From an uncultured Lacinutrix sp. (GTDB lineage: Bacteria; Bacteroidota; Bacteroidia; Flavobacteriales; Flavobacteriaceae), in the NCBI RefSeq assembly GCF_947500325.1, contig NZ_CANMRQ010000005.1, forward strand, positions 124,001-188,000: a DNA stretch of 64,000 bases, written 5' to 3'. The position numbers and the translations under genes are program-made. Shown here in pieces: positions 8,921-16,729 of this stretch. The notes under the pieces were generated by a model that saw only the letters and a program-made list of their open reading frames with translations, had not been told where the DNA came from and did no database searches. How positions within the stretch are numbered: position 1 is the first letter of the stretch; each line of letters begins with the position of its first letter.

Positions 8921-9623
8921 AACTTATTTTAATTGGAGCTCTGGTAAAGATTCGGCTTTAGCGCTTTACTATTTGTTACAAGATTCTAATTATTCTATAA
9001 ATAAGCTGGTAACTTCTGTTAATAGCCATTATAATCGTGTATCTATGCATGGTTTACCTATTAATTTATTAGAAGCACAAACCAATGCTATTGGTATTCC
9101 ATTACAATTAATTAAACTACCAGAGCAACCTAGTATGCAAGATTACGAGGCAATAATGGATACTACGGTAAACACATTAAAAGCTGAGCAATTTACACAT
9201 GCCGTTTTTGGAGATATTTTTCTAGAAGATTTAAAACGTTATCGAGAGGACAACTTATTAAAATATAATATAAAAACAGTTTTCCCTTTATGGAAGAAAG
9301 ACACTACTAACTTGATAAATGAGTTTATAGACCTAGGCTTTAAAGCTGTAATAGTTTGTGCTAATGCTAAGTATTTTTCTGAAGATTTTGTTGGACAAAC
9401 CATAACTAAAGAATTGATACAAAACTTACCTAAAGCTGTCGATGTTTGTGGAGAAAATGGAGAGTTTCACACCTTTTGTTATGATGGCCCCATTTTTAAA
9501 GCACCTATCGCTTTTTCAATTGGGGAGAAAATATATAGAGAGTATAATACACCAAAAACAGAAGACTCTGTTTGCGATTCCGGCAAAACAGGTTTTTGGT
9601 TTTGCGATTTGGTATTAAAATAA
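8910..9623 (+). CDS. Dph6-related ATP pyrophosphatase (adenylating N-type ATPase)
   Basis: About 237 residues. The PP-loop S10-S11-G12-K13-D14-S15 (NWSSGKDSA) binds the ATP pyrophosphate in this fold, and the E(N)GEFHTF segment near residue 190 is typical of the Dph6 branch. Eukaryotic and archaeal Dph6 make diphthamide amide on EF-2; bacteria lack diphthamide, so the substrate here is different and unknown. I chose the TTG at 8910, which overlaps the end of the S41 gene by 11 bases and puts the conserved KTYFNWSSGKDS at the N-terminus. An earlier ATG at 8865 would overlap by 56 bases and add unrelated residues. Confidence 0.8.
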   Translation: MSIKTYFNWSSGKDSALALYYLLQDSNYSINKLVTSVNSHYNRVSMHGLPINLLEAQTNAIGIPLQLIKLPEQPSMQDYEAIMDTTVNTLKAEQFTHAVFGDIFLEDLKRYREDNLLKYNIKTVFPLWKKDTTNLINEFIDLGFKAVIVCANAKYFSEDFVGQTITKELIQNLPKAVDVCGENGEFHTFCYDGPIFKAPIAFSIGEKIYREYNTPKTEDSVCDSGKTGFWFCDLVLK

Positions 9624-9652
9624 AAAAGCCTGCATTAATGCAGGCTTTTTTT
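9622..9652. terminator. Bidirectional intrinsic terminator
   Basis: An A6 run, a perfect hairpin GCCTGCAT/ATGCAGGC, then T7, between the convergent Dph6-like gene and the BtuG-like gene. Confidence 0.9.
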
Positions 9653-9675
9653 ATTACTGGTTTACTATACACTTT

Positions 9676-10725
9676 TTAGTTAAAATAAAAACCATTAGGA
9701 GCATTACCTTGAACCGTTCTAGATTCTAATAAATCACCATCTATACTATATTCAAAAGCTTGACCATTAGAATTAAAATCACCTGCATCTGAAATATGAA
9801 TTACCCCATTTTCAACATTAAAACCGTACATAGATCCAAAAGCAGACGTCGATACATATGTAGCTATTGGAGTTGTAGAAATTGTTGTGTCATTTATTCC
9901 TAAACTATACACTGATGTTCCAGAAGTAAAATATAACATACCATTTTCTAAATCTAAATTCTTAGGAGATGTCAATACTGTAGGTATATCTATAGGTGTA
10001 TCTAAAACATTATTAGTTAAATTAACTTTAATAAGTTTTTGAGAACTAGTTAATGTATATAACGTATTACCTTCTATTGACATAGAATTTGGAGAATTTC
10101 CAGCACCTAAATCTATAGGAGTAATAACTTCAGTAGTAGGATTTAAAACAGTAATCGCGTTACCACTACCAAAAGTTCCATTCATAATATAAATATTACC
10201 GTTATTATTAGTTATTCTTTCTACATAATCTCCAACAGCTATTTGAGATGTTGAATAATCCTCTAAATTAATAACAGTAATAAAATCATCTGTTCCTGTA
10301 GAAAAGGAATCTTGATTTGTTACATAAGCTTTTCCATTTAGAACTGTACCATATCTTGGTGTACTAATATTTGAAGTAATAGTAGTTATGTACTCAAAAG
10401 TATAACGATTGTATACAGTTACAGAATTTGTTGAACCTGAAACAATAAATGCTCTAGTATCATCAAAGAATATATTTTGTAAAAAAGTTCCTATTTCTGC
10501 TTGATCTGGGTTTTCTATTCTAAATACATCATCGGTTTGAGTTCCGTTTTCACTTATATAAGTAACAGAAGCTGTCATTGTATTAGAACCGCCTTCATTT
10601 AATATAAAGTATCCATTTTCATAAGCACCTAAAGGTTCTGGAGTCGTTATTGCATCATCATCATTACTACACGATGATAAAAAGGCAATACTAACTAAAA
10701 ATAAAAATTTGCTTACTTGTTTCAT
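9676..10725 (-). CDS. YncE/DUF5074-type beta-propeller lipoprotein, BtuG-like
   Basis: A 349-residue lipoprotein (lipobox ending SSC, cysteine 19) made of repeated four-strand blades, for example FIVSGSTNSVTVYNRYTFEYI and YGTVLNGKAYVTNQD. It is encoded 12 bases after the B12-riboswitch-controlled TonB receptor. In Bacteroides, BtuG is a surface beta-propeller lipoprotein that binds cobalamin very tightly on top of BtuB. Fold, lipidation and position make this the likely flavobacterial counterpart. The assignment rests on fold and context, as I could not compare sequences directly. Confidence 0.72.
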   Translation of the reverse strand: MKQVSKFLFLVSIAFLSSCSNDDDAITTPEPLGAYENGYFILNEGGSNTMTASVTYISENGTQTDDVFRIENPDQAEIGTFLQNIFFDDTRAFIVSGSTNSVTVYNRYTFEYITTITSNISTPRYGTVLNGKAYVTNQDSFSTGTDDFITVINLEDYSTSQIAVGDYVERITNNNGNIYIMNGTFGSGNAITVLNPTTEVITPIDLGAGNSPNSMSIEGNTLYTLTSSQKLIKVNLTNNVLDTPIDIPTVLTSPKNLDLENGMLYFTSGTSVYSLGINDTTISTTPIATYVSTSAFGSMYGFNVENGVIHISDAGDFNSNGQAFEYSIDGDLLESRTVQGNAPNGFYFN

Positions 10726-10737
10726 TGTTTTTGTTTA

Positions 10738-12570
10738 TTAAAAATTAAAATTGATATAAAAATTGTAATGTCTTCCTGGCATAAAACGACCAGCTATACT
10801 TTCGTAGTTTTCGTTAAATAAATTATTGACTTTAGCTCCTAATTTATATTGTTTACCTAAACTATAATCTAAACCAAAATTAGACACATAATACTCATCA
10901 ACATTAAATTTAGGATTATTATCAGATTGCGTAAAAACATCTCCAACATATAAGTATTGATAATATGCTGACCATTTTTTATAATTATAACCGAGATTAG
11001 CAGTAACTTTATAAAAAGGAACATATATAAGTTGTTTCTTAGTTTGTTTGTTTTCTGAAATAGTATAGGCAAAAGTAGAATTGAATGTAAGTTTGTGATT
11101 ATTAAAAGCTTTATTAGCTTCAAGCTTAGTTTCTATACCATAAGTAACAACTTCATCTGTATTAATTGGTTTCCAAACGCCATCTATAGGTAACCATCTT
11201 ATCATATCTGTAATATCGTTATAAAAACCAGTAATATTAAAACCAATATTCTTAAACTGAAATTGTTGACTAACTTCAATTTGTTTTGAAGTTTCCGGTT
11301 TTAAATTCAAGTTACCACTACCTTCCCAATACAAATCGTTAAATGTTGGTATTCTAAAGTTTTTAGAACCGTTTATATTTATTGAATACACTTTAAATGG
11401 TTTGATTTTTAAGCCTATACTATATAGAAATGGGCTTGTGTAACTATTAGTAGTTTCTTGTCTTACAGTTGTCTCATATAAGAACCAATGAACAATTTTA
11501 TGTTTAAATAATAGGTTAAACGCTCCAATTCTTCTGTTAACACTTTGAATACTTGTTCCATTACCTTTGTTTTGAGTGTAAGCTACAATAGCATTTAAAA
11601 GCATACTTTTATCAAAACTATATGAAGCATCATATTTTAGGATAGAACTATTAACTTTAGCTTCAGAAAAATCTGATCTTTGTATATTTTGAAAGTATTT
11701 ATAAGCTTCTGTTAAATAAGCTAGTTTAATTTTAGATGTAAATTTCCCATAAAAACCATTCCACTCTAATAAATGTCTAGTATCAAAATTATCATACTTT
11801 GAAGGTGTTTCAGAAGGAAGCGCTAATGAAAAATTGCGACTTCCATCATAAATATTTGAATATAGCTTTAGTATGTTAGATTCATTAAATTTAAAACCTA
11901 CATTAATTGATGCATTTTTATTATTAAACTGTCCGTTTAAATTTTGATTATCACTATCAACGTAATCATAATCATTATCACTATTCACGTAACCTAAAGC
12001 TGCGTTTATACTCCATTTTTTATTAGCAAAATCCCCTTTATAATTTGTGTTTAACGTGTTAAAACTTCCATAATTAATATTTAAATTATTAGAGAGTTTT
12101 TCTTTAAAACTAATGATATTATTTAAATGTACACTTCCTCCTATAGCTCCACTTCCATACAAAACACTACCTCCTCCACTTCTTAATGTAACCTGATCTG
12201 TAACGGTTACATTAATAGTATTAAAATCGGTTTGGCCATTTAATTGCGAATTAATATTAATACCATTCCAAACAACAGAAGTTTGTTGAGCTGTAGTACC
12301 TCTAAAAGCAACTGAAGAAACCATACCCAAACCATTTTCTTTAAAATAAATTGGACTATTATTATTTAATAAATCTGTTAGTGATGATTTACTTTTTTCT
12401 ATAATACTGTCATTAAGTGTTAATAATGATTGTGTATTAGTAAAAGTTTTTAATTGAGAATCAGAAATCAACACTACTTCTTCAAGTTTTTGAATAGAGT
12501 CTTGCTTAGTTTGTGCCATAGAGCAAAAACCAACCAAAATAAATACTAAAAATAGAATTCCTTGTTTCAT
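10738..12570 (-). CDS. btuB: TonB-dependent outer membrane receptor, cobalamin (BtuB-type)
   Basis: A 610-residue TonB-dependent receptor, the usual BtuB length. It has a signal peptide (MKQGILFLVFILVGFCSMAQ), an N-terminal plug (about residues 45-155, with VSSVAFRGTTAQQTSVVWNG and LRSGGGSVLYGSGAIGGSV), and a 22-strand-type barrel ending in an aromatic terminal strand (FYINFNF). It moves its ligand across the outer membrane with TonB energy. The B12 riboswitch in its leader identifies the ligand as cobalamin or a related corrinoid. It forms an operon with the downstream BtuG-like lipoprotein. Confidence 0.92.
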   Translation of the reverse strand: MKQGILFLVFILVGFCSMAQTKQDSIQKLEEVVLISDSQLKTFTNTQSLLTLNDSIIEKSKSSLTDLLNNNSPIYFKENGLGMVSSVAFRGTTAQQTSVVWNGININSQLNGQTDFNTINVTVTDQVTLRSGGGSVLYGSGAIGGSVHLNNIISFKEKLSNNLNINYGSFNTLNTNYKGDFANKKWSINAALGYVNSDNDYDYVDSDNQNLNGQFNNKNASINVGFKFNESNILKLYSNIYDGSRNFSLALPSETPSKYDNFDTRHLLEWNGFYGKFTSKIKLAYLTEAYKYFQNIQRSDFSEAKVNSSILKYDASYSFDKSMLLNAIVAYTQNKGNGTSIQSVNRRIGAFNLLFKHKIVHWFLYETTVRQETTNSYTSPFLYSIGLKIKPFKVYSININGSKNFRIPTFNDLYWEGSGNLNLKPETSKQIEVSQQFQFKNIGFNITGFYNDITDMIRWLPIDGVWKPINTDEVVTYGIETKLEANKAFNNHKLTFNSTFAYTISENKQTKKQLIYVPFYKVTANLGYNYKKWSAYYQYLYVGDVFTQSDNNPKFNVDEYYVSNFGLDYSLGKQYKLGAKVNNLFNENYESIAGRFMPGRHYNFYINFNF

Positions 12571-12607
12571 AAATCTTAAAATCTTTTTCCCGAAGATTTT
12601 TTTGATG
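12571..12607 (-). promoter_or_regulatory. Expression platform of the cobalamin riboswitch (competing hairpins)
   Basis: Between the aptamer and the start codon the minus strand has AAATCTT (12599-12593) followed by two copies of AAGATTT (12584-12578 and 12577-12571). The second copy touches the btuB ATG. The left arm can pair with either copy, and pairing with the second would bury the start. This is my reading of base pairing, not a computed fold. Confidence 0.4.
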
Positions 12608-12790
12608 TTGAAAATGGCAGGTCTCCTGACTCTCGTCTTATTATCTGTCTTCCCAGAACATTTTTCCAGTGACTTGAAGGTTGATAATAAGCATTCACAA
12701 TAGTGAACTAAGATTACAGTTGCGGGAACAGCTCAAGATTTTCACTTGATTCCCTTTTAATCAATTTCGCTTCATTGCAAAATAGAACCA
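12608..12790 (-). ncRNA. Cobalamin riboswitch
   Basis: The minus strand shows the conserved cobalamin aptamer blocks in order: GGGAATC (12754-12748), GTGAAAATC (12745-12737), AGCTG, CCCGCAACTGTAA (12726-12714), AGTCACTGG, TCTGGGAAGACAG, and the B12 box GAGTCAGGAGACCTGCC (12632-12616). Adenosylcobalamin or a relative binds the RNA and lowers expression of btuB and its BtuG-like neighbour. The outer limits are approximate. Confidence 0.96.
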
Positions 12791-12800
12791 AAAATCGGTG

Positions 12801-12835
12801 CAAAAATAACCTTTTTGTTTAATGTTACACACAAA
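12801..12835 (-). promoter_or_regulatory. Promoter for the riboswitch-btuB transcript
   Basis: Minus strand: TTTG (12835-12832), a 23-base spacer, TATTTTTG (12808-12801), matching the Bacteroidota -33/-7 consensus with a spacer at the long end. The predicted transcript would start near 12,794, just before the aptamer. Confidence 0.6.
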
Positions 12836-12849
12836 AGATTAAATAATAT

Positions 12850-12857
12850 TACTTTTG
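12850..12857 (+). promoter_or_regulatory. -7 element for the BtuFCD-type operon
   Basis: TACTTTTG matches TAnnTTTG and lies 20 bases before the TTG start at 12877. No well-spaced TTTG -33 box is present. It overlaps none of the riboswitch, so the ABC genes have their own transcript, which lacks the aptamer. Confidence 0.4.
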
Positions 12858-12876
12858 GTATCTAAAACTTTCCATT

Positions 12877-14034
12877 TTGAAAAAAGTAGCCTTTTTATTT
12901 ATATTCATTATTTTTTATTCTTGTAAACAAGATAAAGGTATTAGCGTACCATTGCCTCCATTAGAAACTGTAACTAAGGCAAATACCACTAGTATTGATT
13001 ATGCTGAAGGTTTTACAATTATTAATAATAGTAATCATGATATTTTAGAGATTAAAAGTCCATGGCCAAACAGTGAACAGACGTTTCGTTATGTTTTAAT
13101 TTCTGCTGAAGAGGCGGCCAAAACGACATTTATGAGCGATCAATATGATGGTATTATTTTAACACCTATTAAAACAATAGTAGTAACCTCTACAACACAT
13201 ATTCCTGCTTTAGAACTTTTAGGTGTCGAAGAAACGCTAAGTGGTTTTCCTGGCACTGATTATGTATCGTCTGAAAAAACAAGAACAAGAATTGAGAATA
13301 AAGAAATAAGAGAGTTAGGAAAAAACGAAGGTATTAATACAGAAGTTTTATTAGATATCAATCCAAATGTTGTCGTTGCTTTTGGAGTTGATGGCAAAAG
13401 CAAATCGTTAGAAACTATAAAAAAGGCTAATATTCCTGTAATTTATAATGGTGATTGGGTTGAAAAGTCACCTTTAGCAAAAGCAGAATGGATTAAATTT
13501 TTTGGAGCACTTTATAATAAAAACAAAGAAGCAGATTCTATTTTTAAACGAATAAAAAAAGACTATAATACAGCCAAAACTTTAGCAAAAAATGCTAGAA
13601 ACAAGCCAACAATTTTATGTGGTGCAATGCACAAAGATGTATGGTATTTACCAAATGGCACTAGTACAGAAGCTCAGTTTTTAAAAGATGCTAATACTAA
13701 TTATTTATGGAGTAACACCACTGGAAAAGGAAGCCTGTCATTAAACTTCGAAGTCGTTTTTGAAAAAGCAAAAAATGCCAATTTATGGTTAAGCCCATCA
13801 TATTACACTAGTATTGAGGCACTAGAAAAAGCAAATGCACATTACACAAATTTTGATGCTTTTAAAAATAAGAAGATATATACTTTTTCAAATACTACTG
13901 GTAAAACTGGCGGCGTTTTATACTACGAATTGGGCACAGCAAGACCCGATTTAGTGTTAAAGGATATTATTAAAATTTGCCATCCAGAATTACTTAAAGA
14001 TTACAAACCTTTCTTTTTTAAAGCTTTAGAATAA
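12877..14034 (+). CDS. btuF: ABC transporter substrate-binding lipoprotein, BtuF-type
   Basis: A 385-residue lipoprotein (MKKVAFLFIFIIFYSC, lipid cysteine at 16) of the cobalamin/siderophore periplasmic-binding family (Peripla_BP_2), two lobes joined by one long helix. The TTG start is required, since no ATG precedes the signal peptide. It delivers ligand to the permease and ATPase encoded directly downstream. Divergent placement next to the B12 riboswitch favours cobalamin over a ferric siderophore, though the family alone cannot decide. Confidence 0.82.
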   Translation: MKKVAFLFIFIIFYSCKQDKGISVPLPPLETVTKANTTSIDYAEGFTIINNSNHDILEIKSPWPNSEQTFRYVLISAEEAAKTTFMSDQYDGIILTPIKTIVVTSTTHIPALELLGVEETLSGFPGTDYVSSEKTRTRIENKEIRELGKNEGINTEVLLDINPNVVVAFGVDGKSKSLETIKKANIPVIYNGDWVEKSPLAKAEWIKFFGALYNKNKEADSIFKRIKKDYNTAKTLAKNARNKPTILCGAMHKDVWYLPNGTSTEAQFLKDANTNYLWSNTTGKGSLSLNFEVVFEKAKNANLWLSPSYYTSIEALEKANAHYTNFDAFKNKKIYTFSNTTGKTGGVLYYELGTARPDLVLKDIIKICHPELLKDYKPFFFKALE

Positions 14035-14035
14035 A

Positions 14036-15067
14036 TTGATTACAAACAAATCATATAAAATTCCTTTTTTAATATTAGCAATCCTTTTATTACTTCTTTT
14101 TCTTGTTAATGTAAGTTTAGGTTCAATCTCTATTCCTTTAAAAACAATTATTAATAGTTTTTTTACTACAGCAGAAAACTATACTAATCAAGAATATATT
14201 ATTCAAAATTACAGGTTACCAAAAGCCTTTACCGCTATACTTGTTGGCTCCGGTTTAGGCATTTCTGGATTATTAATGCAAACATTATTTCGTAATCCTT
14301 TAGCGGGACCTTTTGTATTAGGAATAACATCTGGCGCTAGTTTAGGAGTTGCTTTGGTTATTATGGGCTCTTCAATTTTTGGTGGGTTATTAGCTACATT
14401 TTTAATCTCTAAATGGAGTATAGTAATTGCTGCTAGTTTAGGTAGTTTTCTAGTATTATTAACTGTCTTAATTGTATCGTCAAGAGTTAGAGATACTATG
14501 GCCATTTTAATTATTGGTCTTATGTTTGGAAGCATTACTGCGGCTGTAGTTAGCGTGCTGTCTTATTTTAGTTCTGCAGAAGAATTACAGCAATACATTT
14601 TTTGGGGGTTTGGAAGTTTAGGTGATTTACAATGGAATGAATTAAAAGTCTTTACTATAATATACTGTATAGGAATACTATTCAGTATCGCTTCTATAAA
14701 AGCATTAAACACACTATTATTAGGTGAAAACTATGCAAAAAGCTTAGGTTTGAAGCTAAAACAAAGTCGACTATTAATTATAATTGCTACAAGCTTGCTA
14801 GCGGGAACTATTACAGCTTTTACTGGTCCAATTGCTTTTATAGGTTTAGCCGTACCACATTTAACGCGTCAAATATTTAATACTTCTAATCATAAAATAT
14901 TATTACCAGCAGTATTCTTATTTGGTGCTATTATTATGCTTATTTGCGATAGTATTGCTCAATTACCAAGTACAGATTATACACTACCAATTAATGCTAT
15001 TACCTCTTTAATTGGAGCACCTGTAGTTATATGGTTACTTGTGAGAAAAAAGAAGATGATTTTTTAA
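14036..15067 (+). CDS. btuC: FecCD/BtuC-type ABC transporter permease
   Basis: A 343-residue permease with about ten membrane helices, the normal length for the FecCD/BtuC family. The conserved RLPKAFTAILVGSGLGISGLL, NPLAGPFVLGITSGASLG and FIGLAVPH blocks are present. It forms the inner-membrane channel for the substrate brought by the upstream lipoprotein. It starts at a TTG one base after the upstream stop, and its stop overlaps the ATPase start (TAATG), so the three genes are translationally coupled. Confidence 0.9.
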   Translation: MITNKSYKIPFLILAILLLLLFLVNVSLGSISIPLKTIINSFFTTAENYTNQEYIIQNYRLPKAFTAILVGSGLGISGLLMQTLFRNPLAGPFVLGITSGASLGVALVIMGSSIFGGLLATFLISKWSIVIAASLGSFLVLLTVLIVSSRVRDTMAILIIGLMFGSITAAVVSVLSYFSSAEELQQYIFWGFGSLGDLQWNELKVFTIIYCIGILFSIASIKALNTLLLGENYAKSLGLKLKQSRLLIIIATSLLAGTITAFTGPIAFIGLAVPHLTRQIFNTSNHKILLPAVFLFGAIIMLICDSIAQLPSTDYTLPINAITSLIGAPVVIWLLVRKKKMIF

Positions 15068-15861
15068 TGACAAAAGAAAACCAAAATATAATCCTTAATA
15101 CCACAGCACTTTCTATTGGATATCAATCTAAAAAGAAAGATAATATTGTAGCCTCAAATATAAATATTGAATTACAGCAAGGTGAATTAATTGGTTTAGT
15201 TGGCGCAAATGGTATTGGGAAATCTACACTATTAAGAACGCTTACTAAAGTTCAACCTCCAATAGATGGTGATATTGCTATTCATTCAAAATCTTTAAAT
15301 AATTATACTTCTATAGAATTAGCTAAAGCATTAAGTCTTGTATTAACTGAAACTATAGCATCTAAAAATTTATCTGTTTTCGAATTGGTAGCTTTAGGAA
15401 GACAACCTTATACCAATTGGGTTGGTAATTTATCTAATGATGATATTTCTATTATAAATTTAGCAATTGAGAAAACTAATTTAACCGATTTAAAGCATAA
15501 AAAATGTTTTGAATTAAGTGATGGACAACTTCAAAAAGTAATGATTGCTCGTGCTCTAGCTCAAGATACATCATTAATTATTTTAGATGAACCTACAACT
15601 CATTTAGATATGTATCATAAAGCTTATGTATTGAAACTACTACAAAAGCTAGCAAAAGAAACAAATAAGACCATTCTTTTTTCTTCTCATGAAATAGATT
15701 TAGCGATACAATTATGTGATTCTTTAATTGTTATGACTAATAATGGTATTATTCAAGACTCTCCAACAAACCTTATTAAACAAGGTGCATTTAATACTTT
15801 ATTTCCTCAAGACTTAATTGTTTTTGATGAGCATACTGGAGCTTTTAGAGTGAAAAAATAA
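15067..15861 (+). CDS. btuD: ABC transporter ATP-binding protein, BtuD/FecE-type
   Basis: About 264 residues from the ATG at 15067, which overlaps the permease stop by one base. An earlier in-frame ATG at 15031 lies inside the permease gene. It carries Walker A GANGIGKST (46-54), signature LSDGQ (150-154, the common first SGG variant), Walker B LIILDEP (170-176) and the switch histidine in SSHEI (about 208). It drives import through the upstream permease. No terminator hairpin is clear after it. Confidence 0.92.
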   Translation: MTKENQNIILNTTALSIGYQSKKKDNIVASNINIELQQGELIGLVGANGIGKSTLLRTLTKVQPPIDGDIAIHSKSLNNYTSIELAKALSLVLTETIASKNLSVFELVALGRQPYTNWVGNLSNDDISIINLAIEKTNLTDLKHKKCFELSDGQLQKVMIARALAQDTSLIILDEPTTHLDMYHKAYVLKLLQKLAKETNKTILFSSHEIDLAIQLCDSLIVMTNNGIIQDSPTNLIKQGAFNTLFPQDLIVFDEHTGAFRVKK

Positions 15862-15882
15862 CTAATATTTAAAATATTTCTT

Positions 15883-16527
15883 CTAATTAATCACTTTAAC
15901 ACCATCAACTCCATTTAAAGTGAATTCGAAAGTACGCTCATGGCTTTCCCAATTAAATGCAAATTTAGCATCCGTTTTAATTTTTACATTCAATACCAAT
16001 TGTGGAATTGGATTTTGTTTGGTTCCCATATTAGAGACATAAGTGCTATCTATTATAGCACTACCATTAATAATCCAAGGAAAATTTGCATCGCATTTTA
16101 TAAAAGTAATATGCACATTAGGAATCCATTTCCCTCCAAAACTTGGATTAGTAGCCTTATAAGTACCTGCAGCTTTAAATTTCACAGTGTAACAATTAAC
16201 GCCCGCAAAGTTATTAAGTTTATAGGTTATTTCTTCAGATTCAAAATTCTTAGCTAATTCATAATTTTCCCAGTTATCATCTTTCGCAGACAATACTCTA
16301 GATGTGGTTGCTTCTGTAGCTGCTTCTGCTTTAGAATCTTTAATAATATCCCACACAAATTTTGATACCTTAATAATATCATCTACACTTCCTTTAGAAG
16401 CCATTCTTACTCTACTATTCCTTAAGGACTTTTCTTTAGCAGCTAATTCTTTAAGTGTTCCTTCATTAGAAATCACTTCTTTACCACCAACTAATACAAC
16501 TTCTACAAATCGCTCTTCTTGTGACAT
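15883..16527 (-). CDS. Hypothetical protein, no recognised domain
   Basis: About 214 residues from the ATG at 16527 (MSQEERFVEVVLVGGKE). An upstream ATG at 16551 is less likely because it lies upstream of the transcript start (near 16,547) expected from the -7 element at 16554-16561. There is no signal peptide or membrane helix. The N-terminal third is helical (ELAAKEKSLRNSRVRM). The C-terminal half is rich in beta strands, with aromatic and threonine residues that suggest a beta-sandwich (for example VNCYTVKFKAAGTYKATNPSF). It is a single-gene unit. Function unknown. Confidence 0.65.
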   Translation of the reverse strand: MSQEERFVEVVLVGGKEVISNEGTLKELAAKEKSLRNSRVRMASKGSVDDIIKVSKFVWDIIKDSKAEAATEATTSRVLSAKDDNWENYELAKNFESEEITYKLNNFAGVNCYTVKFKAAGTYKATNPSFGGKWIPNVHITFIKCDANFPWIINGSAIIDSTYVSNMGTKQNPIPQLVLNVKIKTDAKFAFNWESHERTFEFTLNGVDGVKVIN

Positions 16528-16553
16528 ATATTTTATTTTTTTTAGTTTCAAAT

Positions 16554-16561
16554 CAAAAATA
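16554..16561 (-). promoter_or_regulatory. -7 promoter element of the hypothetical gene
   Basis: Minus-strand TATTTTTG matches TAnnTTTG. The expected transcript start is about 7 bases downstream (about 16,547), which supports the start codon at 16527 over the one at 16551. A -33 TTTG at standard spacing is not evident. Confidence 0.4.
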
Positions 16562-16701
16562 TAATATTAACTACTCATAAAATAAAGTACATCAACTCGG
16601 TTTTAATATCAGGTATTTCTACTTGTAAAGTTGAAATTATTACTAAATTAAGAATATAAAACTAGTACTTAGTTTCCGCAAAAATCTGTTTAAATTTTAA
16701 T

Positions 16702-16709
16702 TACCTTTG
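16702..16709 (+). promoter_or_regulatory. -7 promoter element of rmuC
   Basis: TACCTTTG matches TAnnTTTG, 20 bases before the rmuC ATG. No clear -33 box. Confidence 0.4.
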
Positions 16710-16729
16710 ATTTAATTTCAATTAAATAA

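Noticed and set aside
10869-11123. An 84-codon minus-strand frame inside the receptor gene
   Set aside because: It lies wholly inside btuB in another frame and is low-complexity hydrophobic sequence, a shadow of AT-rich coding DNA.
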